Notes under the pieces: model-generated | The model's database searches: none | Told to the model about the DNA's origin: nothing | The model's input: the letters and a program-made list of their open reading frames with translations, nothing else | Made by a program: the position numbers and the translations under genes | Shown: one piece after another, positions 54,987 to 63,436 of the stretch | Layout of the letters: the number at the start of each line of letters is the position of its first letter | Position numbering within the stretch: position 1 is the stretch's first letter | Origin: Bacteroidota bacterium | GTDB lineage: Bacteria; Bacteroidota; Bacteroidia; Chitinophagales; UBA10324 | DNA length: 64,000 bases | Reading direction: 5' to 3' | NCBI GenBank assembly: GCA_014190575.1 | Contig: BJGQ01000004.1 | Span: 1 to 64,000 of the forward strand

Positions 54987-55505
54987 ATGGCTTCTGAATT
55001 AAAAAATCTTTCTGAATATAATTCCGATGAAATTCCTTCTGCTAAAGGATTTCGATTTGCAATTGTTCATTCAGAATGGAATAGCGAAATAACAAATCCA
55101 TTATGTGATGGTTGTATAAAAACTTTAATAAAACATGGTGCAAAAGAAACAAGCATTAAACTATTTCATGTACCCGGAAGTTTTGAATTAACCTTTGCCT
55201 GTAGTGAATTAGTTAAAACAAAAAACTATGATGCAGTCATTGCTATCGGTTGTATAATTGAAGGAGAGACAAGGCATTTTGAATTCATTGCTGCAGCAGT
55301 TGCCAACGGAATTACTCAATTGAATGCCTTGCGAACTATACCTGTAATTTTTGGAGTGCTAACACCTGCGTCGCAACAGCAAGCCATTGATCGTGCTGGT
55401 GGAAAGTATGGCAACAAAGGGGTTGAAGCAGCTGTGACCGCAATTAAAATGATTGCATTGAAAGGCCGAATTCGCAAAAAGAAGTTTAAGATTTTAGAAC
55501 ATTGA
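54987..55505 (+). CDS. ribH: 6,7-dimethyl-8-ribityllumazine synthase
   Basis: Penultimate step of riboflavin synthesis. A 172-residue subunit of the icosahedral or pentameric enzyme. Family marks are GFRFAIVHSEWN near the N-terminus, VPGSFELTFACSEL, IAIGCIIEGETRHFEFIAAAVANGI with the catalytic His, and ASQQQAIDRAGGKYGNKG with the phosphate-binding Arg. It has an N-terminal extension of ~15 residues compared with the E. coli enzyme. No other rib genes are near, and no FMN riboswitch was seen in the upstream 130 bases. Confidence 0.94.
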   Translation: MASELKNLSEYNSDEIPSAKGFRFAIVHSEWNSEITNPLCDGCIKTLIKHGAKETSIKLFHVPGSFELTFACSELVKTKNYDAVIAIGCIIEGETRHFEFIAAAVANGITQLNALRTIPVIFGVLTPASQQQAIDRAGGKYGNKGVEAAVTAIKMIALKGRIRKKKFKILEH

Positions 55506-55541
55506 TACTAAGGATTTATAATGCAGGTTAATGTTTTTTTC

Positions 55542-55562
55542 TTTTTAATTTTTAATTAACAA
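55542..55562. repeat. AT-rich heptad spacer, unit TTTTTAA
   Basis: TTTTTAA twice, then TTAACAA, ending at the start codon of the MBL-fold gene. Confidence 0.5.
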
Positions 55563-56398
55563 TGAAACTCTACACAATAGACACCGGATTTTTTAAACTT
55601 GATGGAGGGGCTATGTTCGGCGTTGTTCCGAAAACAATATGGAACAAACTCAATCCATCAAACAATAATAATTTATGTGACTGGGCAATGCGTTGCTTGT
55701 TAGTGGAAGAAGGAAATCGTTTAGCATTAATTGATTGTGGTTTGGGAAATAAGCAAAGCGAAAAATTTTTCAGTTACTACGAACCGTTCGGTGATGATTC
55801 ACTTGAAAAATCGCTTCGCAAAAATGGTTTTCGTCCCGAAGATATTACTGATGTTTTTCTCACTCATTTGCATTTTGATCATTGTGGCGGAGCAATAAAA
55901 AGGAACGGCGAAGGACATTATGTTACTGCATTTCCGAATGCAACTTATTGGAGTCATCCTAAACATTGGGAGTGGGCGGTGCATCCGAATTCAAGAGAAA
56001 AAGCAAGTTTTCTGAAAGAAAATATTTTACCGATTCAAGAAAGCGGTCAGTTAAAAATGCTGAACGATGGCGAAGAAATTTTTCCTGGTTTTTCTAACAT
56101 TACTGTTTATGGTCATACTGAAGCCATGATGCTTCCGAAGATTTCATATAATAAGGAAACCATTATTTATTGTGCTGATTTGTTACCATCTGTTGGCCAC
56201 TTACCTATTTCGTATGTAATGGCGTACGATGTACGACCACTAATAACTTTAACTGAAAAAGAAATCTTTTTGAAGGAAGCAATAACTAACAATTGGCTTT
56301 TATTCTTTGAACATGATAAAAGCATTGAAGCCTGTTCCCTCATTCAAACTGAAGGCGGTGTAAGAATGAAGGAGGAAATAAAGGTGAGTGAGATTTGA
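55562..56398 (+). CDS. MBL-fold metallo-hydrolase
   Basis: A 278-residue metallo-beta-lactamase-fold enzyme. The HxHxDH motif is HLHFDHCGG (~residues 101-109), with the later His in the VYGHTEAMM region, the Asp in CADLLPSVGHLPISYVMAYD, and the final His in FFEHD. Both metal sites appear complete. The family includes quorum-quenching lactonases and other hydrolases; the sequence does not say which. It lies between ribH and nuoA on the same strand but appears to have its own spacing. Confidence 0.85.
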   Translation: MKLYTIDTGFFKLDGGAMFGVVPKTIWNKLNPSNNNNLCDWAMRCLLVEEGNRLALIDCGLGNKQSEKFFSYYEPFGDDSLEKSLRKNGFRPEDITDVFLTHLHFDHCGGAIKRNGEGHYVTAFPNATYWSHPKHWEWAVHPNSREKASFLKENILPIQESGQLKMLNDGEEIFPGFSNITVYGHTEAMMLPKISYNKETIIYCADLLPSVGHLPISYVMAYDVRPLITLTEKEIFLKEAITNNWLLFFEHDKSIEACSLIQTEGGVRMKEEIKVSEI

Positions 56399-56486
56399 TT
56401 TTTCAATTATAGGTGTAAAAAATTCCTTGTCAGTTTTTCAATCTTTCTGAAAATATAAAACAACAATTCGTATTCGTTTTTCCTCC

Positions 56487-56517
56487 TTGTTTTATTGCTA
56501 GTGCTTCGCTTATTTTG
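56487..56517 (+). promoter_or_regulatory. Putative nuo operon promoter
   Basis: TTG at 56487 and TTATTTTG at 56510, 20 bases apart, ending 28 bases before the nuoA ATG. A 9-bp inverted repeat (TTTATTGCT at 56491, AGCAATAAA at 56530) brackets the -7 element and could be an operator. Confidence 0.5.
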
Positions 56518-56545
56518 TCGCGCTTAATAAGCAATAAAATCTTTC

Positions 56546-56911
56546 ATGAATAGTTCTCCAATTGATTTTTTTCCAATTGTAATTCAGTTTTTTATAGCCG
56601 CTGGTTTTGTTGGTTTAACAATGTTTGTCACCCACATTATTGGACCACGACTTTCTACAAAGAAAAAATTAAAACCTTTTGAAAGCGGGGTTGAATCAAT
56701 AGGGAATGCAAGACAGCCGTTTGCAATTAAGTATTTTTTAACTGCCATTCTTTTTGTTTTGTTTGATGTTGAAGTTATTTTTCTATATCCATACGCAATT
56801 AATTTTCTCGATTTGGGCATGAAAGGCTTAATCACCATGTTGCTTTTTATGGGGTTGTTGTTGTGCGGTTTGATTTATGTAATCAGAAGCGGCGCATTGG
56901 ATTGGGAATAA
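56546..56911 (+). CDS. nuoA: NADH-quinone oxidoreductase subunit A
   Basis: Membrane subunit of complex I, part of the link between the peripheral and membrane arms. It has 121 residues with three helices (~10-32, ~65-88, ~95-117). The KPFESGVESIGNARQPFAIKYFLTAILFVLFDVEVIFLYP block, which holds the family signature, is intact. First gene of nuoABCDE. Confidence 0.95.
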   Translation: MNSSPIDFFPIVIQFFIAAGFVGLTMFVTHIIGPRLSTKKKLKPFESGVESIGNARQPFAIKYFLTAILFVLFDVEVIFLYPYAINFLDLGMKGLITMLLFMGLLLCGLIYVIRSGALDWE

Positions 56912-56974
56912 TAAATTCTTTACTATTTAAGTAATTTGATAATTTTATTTTTAAATATGAAAGTCGACTTTTTT

Positions 56975-57002
56975 TTAATTTATAATTCTTAATTTTTTAT
57001 TT
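56975..57002. repeat. AT-rich heptad spacer in the nuoA-nuoB gap
   Basis: Four 7-bp units of the type TTAATTT (with ATAATTC and TTTATTT variants) directly before the nuoB start codon. Confidence 0.6.
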
Positions 57003-57005
57003 AAA

Positions 57006-57566
57006 ATGGCACTGGATATAAATACACCTAAAGCAAAAATTGTTGCCCCGCCGTTGGGGGTTGGTGGCCCTGGTTATTATGCTACCAGTTTTGATAAAGC
57101 AATAGGATTAGCTAAACAATTTTCAATATGGCCTTTGCCTTTTGCAACCTCATGTTGTGGAATTGAGTTCATGGCCACCATGGGACCTAATTATGATTTA
57201 TCACGATTCGGAGCCGAACGATTAAGTTTCTCGCCCCGTCAGGCTGATTTGTTAATGGTAATGGGAACCATAGCAAAAAAAATGGGCCCAGTACTTAAAC
57301 AAGTTTATGAGCAAATGGCTGAACCTCGTTGGGTAATTGCTGTTGGAGCATGCGCCTCAAGCGGAGGAATTTTTGATACTTACTCTGTTTTACAAGGAAT
57401 TGATCAGATAATTCCTGTAGATGTTTATGTGCCTGGTTGCCCCCCAAGACCCGAACAGATTATTGATGGTTTTATGCGCATACAGGATTTAGTTCATAAC
57501 GAATCTCAACGCCGAAGAAACTCACCTGAATACAAAGCTTTACTTGAATCATACGGAATACGATGA
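57006..57566 (+). CDS. nuoB: NADH-quinone oxidoreductase subunit B
   Basis: Carries the N2 4Fe-4S cluster that reduces quinone. All four Cys ligands are visible: the tandem pair in [12 protein letters not shown], one in VGACASSGG, and one in [11 protein letters not shown]. Length 186 residues. The ATGA overlap with nuoC shows translational coupling. Confidence 0.96.
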   Translation: MALDINTPKAKIVAPPLGVGGPGYYATSFDKAIGLAKQFSIWPLPFATSCCGIEFMATMGPNYDLSRFGAERLSFSPRQADLLMVMGTIAKKMGPVLKQVYEQMAEPRWVIAVGACASSGGIFDTYSVLQGIDQIIPVDVYVPGCPPRPEQIIDGFMRIQDLVHNESQRRRNSPEYKALLESYGIR

Positions 57567-58087
57567 GCACAATAGTTGATTATAAAAAAGTAGTTGAACG
57601 CATAGACCAAAAGTTCGGCGCAAAAGTGCGTTCACCTGAAGAACCTTATGGAATGTTAACTTTAAAAACTGATAGAGATTCCATCATTCCGCTTCTGCAA
57701 TTTCTTCGTGATGATGAAGAGATGCAGTTTATTTTCCTCACTGATATTTGCGCTGTTCATTTTCCTGACCGTGCAGAAAAGTTTGAAGTGGTTTATCACA
57801 TTCATTCGTTCATGCACAATCTGCGCGTGCGGTTAAAAGTTGCGTTGAGTGGCGAACCAAAAATTCCAACTGCAGTTGATGTTTTCAAAAGTGCCAACTG
57901 GATGGAGCGAGAAACTTATGATTTCTACGGAGTGATTTTCGAAGGGCATCCTAATCTGAAACGAATTTTGAATGTTGATGAAATGACCATTTTTCCAATG
58001 CGGAAAGAATATCCGTTGGAAGATAACACTCGCTCAGATAAAGATGATAAGATGTTTGGAAGAATTAATGTGAATCGTGAAAACTGA
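57563..58087 (+). CDS. nuoC: NADH-quinone oxidoreductase subunit C
   Basis: A 30-kDa-type subunit of the peripheral arm (174 residues), with [18 protein letters not shown] and the family signature [22 protein letters not shown]. It overlaps the end of nuoB by 4 bases (ATGA), and nuoD follows after 2 bases. Confidence 0.94.
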   Translation: MSTIVDYKKVVERIDQKFGAKVRSPEEPYGMLTLKTDRDSIIPLLQFLRDDEEMQFIFLTDICAVHFPDRAEKFEVVYHIHSFMHNLRVRLKVALSGEPKIPTAVDVFKSANWMERETYDFYGVIFEGHPNLKRILNVDEMTIFPMRKEYPLEDNTRSDKDDKMFGRINVNREN

Positions 58088-58089
58088 TA

Positions 58090-59298
58090 ATGATGAGCAA
58101 ACCACAGAATATTAAGCATGCTTCTGACCTTTTAGAGAAACCAACTATTACATTAAATATCGGGCCTACTCATCCTGCAACTCATGGTGTTTTTCAAAAT
58201 GTGGTAGAGATTGATGGTGAAAGAATTGTAAGTGGCGATTCTACAATCGGATATATTCATCGTGCATTTGAAAAAATAGCAGAGCACCGGCCCTTTTATC
58301 AGGTAACGCCACTAACCGATCGATTAAATTATTGCAGCTCTCCTATTAATAATATGGGATGGCACATGACAGTTGAAAAATTGCTTGGAGTAAAAGTTCC
58401 TAAACGCGCTCAATACCTGCGTGTAATTATTATGGAACTCGCACGAATTTCAGATCATATAGTTTGTAACAGTGTAATAGGTGTTGATACCGGCGCGCTT
58501 ACTGGTTTCACTTATGTTTTTCAATGGCGAGAAAAAATTTATGAAATATTTGAAGAAGTATGCGGGGCTCGTTTAACCACCAACATTGGTAGAGTTGGAG
58601 GACTTGAACGCGATTTCAATGAAATTGCTTTTAAAAAATTGGAAGATTTTCTGCGCGATTTTCCGAAAGGATGGAAAGAGTTCGAAAATTTATTGGTGCG
58701 GAACAGAATATTTATGGACCGTACTCGTACTGTACCAACCACACCGGAGTTCGCTTTACAATATGGTTTCACAGGGCCAAACCTGCGAGCCACTGGAGTT
58801 GATTACGATGTGCGTGTCATGAGTCCTTACAGTAGCTACGAAGACTTTGATTTTAAAATTCCGGTTGGAACAAAGGGAGATACTTATGATCGATTCATGG
58901 TTCGCAACCAGGAAATATGGGAGAGCTTAAAAATCATTAGGCAGGCATTGGATAAATTACCTGAAGGACCTTATCATGCTGATGCACCGCAGTTTTATCT
59001 TCCACCGAAAGAAGAAGTTTATAATAACATGGAAGCACTCATCTACCATTTCAAAATTGTGATGGGCGAAATTGATGCACCAAAAGGAGAGGTGTACCAC
59101 TCAGTTGAAGGAGGAAATGGTGAGTTAGGATTTTATTTAATCAGTGATGGAGGAAGAGCTGCTTATCGTTTGCATTTCCGTCGCCCGTGTTTTATTTATT
59201 ACCAGGCATTTACTGAAATGGTAAAAGGTTGCTTGCTATCTGATGCAATTGTTGCCATGAGTAGCATGAACATTATAGCAGGTGAATTGGATGCATAA
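58090..59298 (+). CDS. nuoD: NADH-quinone oxidoreductase subunit D
   Basis: A 49-kDa subunit that forms the quinone-binding cavity with NuoB (402 residues). It has the NIGPTHPATHGVFQ signature, YIHRAFEKIAEHR, RVGGLERDF and the GSYEDFDF-like SSYEDFDF segment, and it ends in GELDA, normal for the family's DR/GELDR tail with the last Arg replaced by Ala. Two Met codons at the start leave the first residue uncertain by one position. Confidence 0.95.
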   Translation: MMSKPQNIKHASDLLEKPTITLNIGPTHPATHGVFQNVVEIDGERIVSGDSTIGYIHRAFEKIAEHRPFYQVTPLTDRLNYCSSPINNMGWHMTVEKLLGVKVPKRAQYLRVIIMELARISDHIVCNSVIGVDTGALTGFTYVFQWREKIYEIFEEVCGARLTTNIGRVGGLERDFNEIAFKKLEDFLRDFPKGWKEFENLLVRNRIFMDRTRTVPTTPEFALQYGFTGPNLRATGVDYDVRVMSPYSSYEDFDFKIPVGTKGDTYDRFMVRNQEIWESLKIIRQALDKLPEGPYHADAPQFYLPPKEEVYNNMEALIYHFKIVMGEIDAPKGEVYHSVEGGNGELGFYLISDGGRAAYRLHFRRPCFIYYQAFTEMVKGCLLSDAIVAMSSMNIIAGELDA

Positions 59299-59306
59299 TT
59301 CTGATT

Positions 59307-59341
59307 TTTTGATTTTTAATATTTAATTTTTGATTTAATAA
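59307..59341. repeat. AT-rich heptad spacer in the nuoD-nuoE gap
   Basis: Five 7-bp units of the type TTTTGAT or TTTTAAT immediately before the nuoE ATG. Confidence 0.6.
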
Positions 59342-59342
59342 A

Positions 59343-59870
59343 ATGCTCGCAGTAAAAACAAACAAACCATTTAATCCATCCGAAGAAATTCAAATTCAGA
59401 TTCGCACGGTGATGGAACAATACCCCGAAGGAAAAAGTAAATCGGCATTGCTGCCGGTATTACACATTGTGCAGAATGAAAATGCCGGATGGTTGAGCGT
59501 GGAAGCTATGGATAAAGTTGCGGAGATGATGAAACTTCGACCGATAGAAGTGTATGAAGTTGCTTCATTTTATTCCATGTACAATCTGAAACCCGTTGGA
59601 AAATTTTTGTTGGAGGTTTGTCACACCGGTCCATGTGCAATCATGAAAGGAGAGTGGTTGGTTGATTACCTGAAAAAGAAATTGAAAATAAATGTAGGTG
59701 AAACAACTACTGATGGACTATTCACTTTAAAAACTGTTGAATGCCTCGGTGCTTGTGGATATGCACCCATGATGCAGATAGGAGAATATTATTATGAGCA
59801 TTTAACAACAGAAGAAAAAGTTGATAAGTTGCTGGATGATTTTAGAATGAAAAATATTGGGAGTAATTAA
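59343..59870 (+). CDS. nuoE: NADH-quinone oxidoreductase subunit E (2Fe-2S)
   Basis: A 24-kDa thioredoxin-fold subunit with the N1a 2Fe-2S cluster. The four Cys ligands are in VCHTGPCAIMKG and ECLGACGYAP. Length 175 residues. It is the last nuo gene of this block: the next gene is convergent and the stop codons overlap in TTAA, so nuoF and the rest must be elsewhere. Confidence 0.95.
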   Translation: MLAVKTNKPFNPSEEIQIQIRTVMEQYPEGKSKSALLPVLHIVQNENAGWLSVEAMDKVAEMMKLRPIEVYEVASFYSMYNLKPVGKFLLEVCHTGPCAIMKGEWLVDYLKKKLKINVGETTTDGLFTLKTVECLGACGYAPMMQIGEYYYEHLTTEEKVDKLLDDFRMKNIGSN

Positions 59871-60688
59871 ATCCTTTCAAAGTTTCCTTTCTCAATCCAT
59901 CCAACTTTACCATCATCCAAACGGATTTTATTCCAGTCGCCGACTTTATCAAGAAGGTGTATCTTACTTCCTTCGTGTAACAAAAATAAATCGTTTGAAT
60001 CGGCATCAGGGGCACTTTTCACATTCACACTTGTAACCATAAGAACAGCATCTTTTGAATCCTGTTCAACATTTTTTTGTCGAATAGCAAGCGCTAAACA
60101 AACAAAGGATAAAACCAGAAACAGAAAAGTTAAAATAATTGTAAGCCTGTTTCTCCCAATGAAAAATGAAATTACAAAAACAAGAATCGATATCCAGATT
60201 GCAATCATCGAATAAATTCCCCAACTGTTGGAGGTGTTGAACGAAATAAAATCATTCCAACAATTAATAATTGCCAATTGCTGAATAGGCTGAATATTAT
60301 CCACGCATTTAGATTTTGCTAAAATTAAATTGTGCTGTATGTCTTCATCTTTTGATGAAAGTTTCAATGCCCTTTCAAAAGCCAAAACAGATTTTCCAAC
60401 TGTATTTAATTTGTAATAACAATTCCCCAGATTGTAATAAACTTCTGCATTCTTATACCCTTTGAAAATAATTTTCTCATACTCCTCAATTGCTTTATCA
60501 AACTGATTTGATTTGTAATACTGATTGGCTGATTTATAAAGTTGTTCGATTGATTGAGCACTTGCAATTGAAGCATAACTAGAAATGAAAAAAATAATAG
60601 CAGCAACTTTGCTGAAATAAAATCTGCGAAAAACAAAGTCCCTCTCCTTGGGAGAGGGATTTAAAGTGAGGCCGTTACTTAATTTCAT
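59867..60688 (-). CDS. batE: BatE-like TPR/SH3 protein
   Basis: A 273-residue protein. Residues ~1-20 read from a dispersed palindromic repeat (GLTLNPSPKERDF), followed by a signal-type hydrophobic segment (~30-45, ASIASAQS). A TPR region follows (~50-130; YYKSNQFDKAIEEYEKI, AEVYYNLGNCYYKL), then two membrane helices (~165-215), then an SH3-like domain (NVKSAPDADSNDLFLLHEGSKIHLL and GKVGWIEKGNFERI). This order is typical of BatE in the Bacteroides aerotolerance operon. It overlaps the 3' end of batD by 14 bases. Its start at 60688 is upstream of the repeat, and no in-frame Met lies between the repeat and the hydrophobic segment. Confidence 0.85.
   Translation of the reverse strand: MKLSNGLTLNPSPKERDFVFRRFYFSKVAAIIFFISSYASIASAQSIEQLYKSANQYYKSNQFDKAIEEYEKIIFKGYKNAEVYYNLGNCYYKLNTVGKSVLAFERALKLSSKDEDIQHNLILAKSKCVDNIQPIQQLAIINCWNDFISFNTSNSWGIYSMIAIWISILVFVISFFIGRNRLTIILTFLFLVLSFVCLALAIRQKNVEQDSKDAVLMVTSVNVKSAPDADSNDLFLLHEGSKIHLLDKVGDWNKIRLDDGKVGWIEKGNFERI
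60634..60672. repeat. Dispersed palindromic repeat at the batD/batE junction
   Basis: Contains a 9-bp perfect hairpin (TCCCTCTCC and GGAGAGGGA, loop TTG) preceded by AAAG and followed by a TTTAAAGTGAGG tail. It matches a palindrome commonly seen scattered in Bacteroidota genomes, and it lies inside the coding frame of batE. No second copy was seen in the window. Confidence 0.75.
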
Positions 60689-62582
60689 CTTCAAGGTCTG
60701 CAATTAAATTCAAAGCGGTGGTGTAATTATTTTTCATTTCCGAATCATCGCTTGATAGTGAGTAGAGCGACAGTTCACAAGTGTTGATAAGTTGTTGCAA
60801 TTTTAAAATGGTTTCTGCTTTCACATTTTTCACCAATAATTTTTCCTCGGCATTATCTTTTGAAAGTTCAGCCATATCAATGTTCAGTTTATTTCCAATG
60901 TAACCCCATAATGCTCGCGATACTTCATCATAGAAATTCTTTTTGTCATGATATGCTAAATGCTTTTCAGCAACAATCAATCTTTTCTTCGCCAGCTTCA
61001 GTGCTTTCCTTCGCTTGCTTCCAACAATATCAGCAGCTAATTTTTTATTTCGTTTCCTGAAGGCTATCAATCCAATGAAAGCAAAAAACGGAATGAAATA
61101 CAAAGCGATAAATCCAATGGAACCGAAAAATGAATTTTCATTTTTATTAAAATCAGGGACAGAAGTTTTAATGTACCGAATGTCTTCACCAAGAATGGAA
61201 ACATCTTGCTGATTATTTATGGAAGAAGAATTTCCATTAGAATTTTTGGAAGGTTCACCGGTAATCTTCAATGGAAACTCAGGCGAAGTGATGGTAAAAT
61301 ATTTTCCCTGCGATGGATCAAAGTAAGAGAATGATTCACTGCTGATTTTAAAATCGCCGGGCAAACGCGGTACAATTAAATAATCATATTGCTTCGAACC
61401 ACTGATTCCATTTTCATTATTGATTAAATTTTCTTTCAGTTTCGGATCATACATTTCAAATCCTTGTGGTAGCGAAACAGTTGGTGCTTCAATTAAATTA
61501 AGATTTCCTTCTCCTGAAATTTTTATGGTGTAAGTAACTGCATCATCAGTCTTCGCTTCTTTATTGGATAATGAAGTTGCAAAATTGAATTGACCAACTG
61601 CACCTGCATAATCCTTTGGTTTATCAATCTCAGGTAATGCTTTAACATTAACTGTAACAGCATTTGTTTTTAAACTCAGTGGAACATTGTGTTGCTGACC
61701 GAAACCAAAAAAGCCACCGCGAGATTGAGTTACCACTTGCGCAACTGTTGAAACTTCAGCAGGTGAAATAGTTAATGTGCCGGATCGCTGCGGATATAAA
61801 TTGTATTTCAAAACATCTAATTCATAATACTGTTTGCCATTAATGGTTTCCATTGTTTGTTTTCTCTTTGGATCCAATTCCACTTCCTTGCTCCAGAACC
61901 CTTCCATTGATGGCGATTTACTTAAATTGAAACCAGATAGATTCTGACGGAAATAAAGTTTGTAAGTAGCAGTCAGCATTTCACCCTGGTAAACAGAATT
62001 TTTACTCAACACCACTTTCACAAACACATCGTCCTTTATTTGTTTTTTTAAATCATCTATAGAAGTTTGCGATTCCTGTTGTTGTCCGCTTCCAAACGGA
62101 TCAGTAAAGAACGGATCATTAAACGGGTCATTTTGATTTTGTTGTTTTTGTTTTTGCGCCGAAGGAGCGTTAACAGTAATTGAAACTTCATTGGAATATA
62201 AAGTAGTTCCGCCTGCATCAATACTTGCTTTACCGATTTTAAAAGTTCCTTGTTTCTTCGGTCGAAGAACATAAGTATATGTTTCGGCTTGTGAAACATT
62301 GCCATTCATAATAGTAGTACTTGAAGATGTGCTTGGCCCACCGACAAGTGTAAAATCATTCATTGTCGGCAATCGAAGATTACTACCACTTCCATTCTGT
62401 AAATTAAAACTCAAATTAAAATTCTGATTTTCAGGAATTGAATTTGGTGCAGATGCTGAAAATTTTGATTGTGCATTTGTGTTCTGAAAATTGAAAAGTG
62501 TTACAATGAAAATCAAAACAGAAATGCGAATTGCATTTTTAAAATATTTTTCAATAAAATTTATTCCGTTCTTGAAATTCAT
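60675..62582 (-). CDS. batD: BatD family protein
   Basis: A large periplasmic protein with a C-terminal membrane helix, ~635 residues from the ATG at 62582 (the frame opens 11 codons earlier at a GTG). Signal peptide (~15-38). BatD/oxygen-tolerance domain features are GNVSQAETYTYVLRPKKQGTF, VKVVLSKNSVYQGEMLTATYKLYFRQN, then WSKEVELDPKRK, and a membrane helix near 490-515 (GSIGFIALYFIPFFAFIGLIAF). The C-terminal cytoplasmic part is helical. Gly/Asn/Gln-rich stretches are present. It is the third gene of batB-C-D-E. The Bat system is needed for survival of oxygen exposure in Bacteroides; its mechanism is unknown. Confidence 0.9.
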   Translation of the reverse strand: MNFKNGINFIEKYFKNAIRISVLIFIVTLFNFQNTNAQSKFSASAPNSIPENQNFNLSFNLQNGSGSNLRLPTMNDFTLVGGPSTSSSTTIMNGNVSQAETYTYVLRPKKQGTFKIGKASIDAGGTTLYSNEVSITVNAPSAQKQKQQNQNDPFNDPFFTDPFGSGQQQESQTSIDDLKKQIKDDVFVKVVLSKNSVYQGEMLTATYKLYFRQNLSGFNLSKSPSMEGFWSKEVELDPKRKQTMETINGKQYYELDVLKYNLYPQRSGTLTISPAEVSTVAQVVTQSRGGFFGFGQQHNVPLSLKTNAVTVNVKALPEIDKPKDYAGAVGQFNFATSLSNKEAKTDDAVTYTIKISGEGNLNLIEAPTVSLPQGFEMYDPKLKENLINNENGISGSKQYDYLIVPRLPGDFKISSESFSYFDPSQGKYFTITSPEFPLKITGEPSKNSNGNSSSINNQQDVSILGEDIRYIKTSVPDFNKNENSFFGSIGFIALYFIPFFAFIGLIAFRKRNKKLAADIVGSKRRKALKLAKKRLIVAEKHLAYHDKKNFYDEVSRALWGYIGNKLNIDMAELSKDNAEEKLLVKNVKAETILKLQQLINTCELSLYSLSSDDSEMKNNYTTALNLIADLEDEIK

Positions 62583-62608
62583 AATTATTTTTCTGTGTCG
62601 AATATTAT

Positions 62609-62643
62609 TTTTCACTATTCACTATTAGTTTTTCACTACCTGA
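62609..62643. repeat. Heptad array, unit TTTTCAC, in the batC-batD gap
   Basis: Five 7-bp units (TTTTCAC, TATTCAC, TATTAGT, TTTTCAC and TACCTGA), in unbroken phase. Same unit as the array at 2563. Confidence 0.75.
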
Positions 62644-62644
62644 A

Positions 62645-63433
62645 CTACCAGTCTTTTTTAACCTTAACCCGCACACCCTTCATTTGTTTCTGCTGTATCT
62701 TCTGATTGGTTTTCTGCTCTTCATTTTGCAAGGCTTTTAATAATTTGTCAGCTTCTTCTTTTGTTAATTTTGGTTTCTTTCCTTGTTGTTGCTTATCTTT
62801 TTGGTCCTGATTTTTTTGTTGTTGCTGGTCCTGCTTGTCGTCTTTTTTCTGATCCTTGCCATCCTTGTTATGTTGTTTATCGTCTTTCGAATCTTTCTGA
62901 TCTTTTTTATCCTTTTGATCTTTGTTATCCTGACCACCTCCTCCATTATTCTTTTGCAACATTTCGTTTGCATAAGCAAGATTATATTTTGTATCCGCAT
63001 CTTTCGGATTTAACTTCAATGCATTCTTGTATGCTTTAATTGCATCTTCATATTTTTTCTGTTGCATAAAAGAATTTCCAAGGTTATGAAAGGCTTCAGC
63101 TTTTATTTTTTCATCAGAATTTGTTTGAGCTGAAAGTTGAAATTGTTTTCCGGCATCTTCATATCGTTTTTGTTCGTAAATGGCATCACCTAAATTGAAA
63201 GTTGCTTCTTCCATATTGTTCTTGATGTCCAAAGCTTTTTTATAATTCGCTTCCGCATCCGGGAATTTTTCGTTTTGAAATTCTTTATTGCCATTGCGTG
63301 TTTCAACTTTTTCTTTTTGAGTAGAGAAAGAAAATTGAGCCGATGCAAATTGAAAATTAAAAACACACAGAATAAATAGAAACCCGGCAGGAGAGGAGAT
63401 GCGTTTTTTAAGTCTGAATTTCTGAATTTTCAT
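62645..63433 (-). CDS. batC: BatC-like TPR protein
   Basis: A 262-residue protein. Signal peptide (~14-32, ending FASAQ). TPR repeats run from ~45 to 150 (GNKEFQNEKFPDAEANYKKAL, EAFHNLGNSFMQQKKYEDAI). The last ~100 residues are an extremely charged low-complexity stretch of Asp, Lys and Gln (units such as KDQKDKKDQKD), ending with VRVKVKKDW. Low-complexity tails occur in other BatC proteins but this one is long. Second gene of the bat operon, 3 bases after batB. Confidence 0.88.
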   Translation of the reverse strand: MKIQKFRLKKRISSPAGFLFILCVFNFQFASAQFSFSTQKEKVETRNGNKEFQNEKFPDAEANYKKALDIKNNMEEATFNLGDAIYEQKRYEDAGKQFQLSAQTNSDEKIKAEAFHNLGNSFMQQKKYEDAIKAYKNALKLNPKDADTKYNLAYANEMLQKNNGGGGQDNKDQKDKKDQKDSKDDKQHNKDGKDQKKDDKQDQQQQKNQDQKDKQQQGKKPKLTKEEADKLLKALQNEEQKTNQKIQQKQMKGVRVKVKKDW

Positions 63434-63436
63434 TTG

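Noticed and set aside
62761-63039. Leu/Ile/Phe-rich plus-strand frames opposite batC
   Set aside because: They are the complement of the Asp/Lys/Gln-rich low-complexity tail of BatC.
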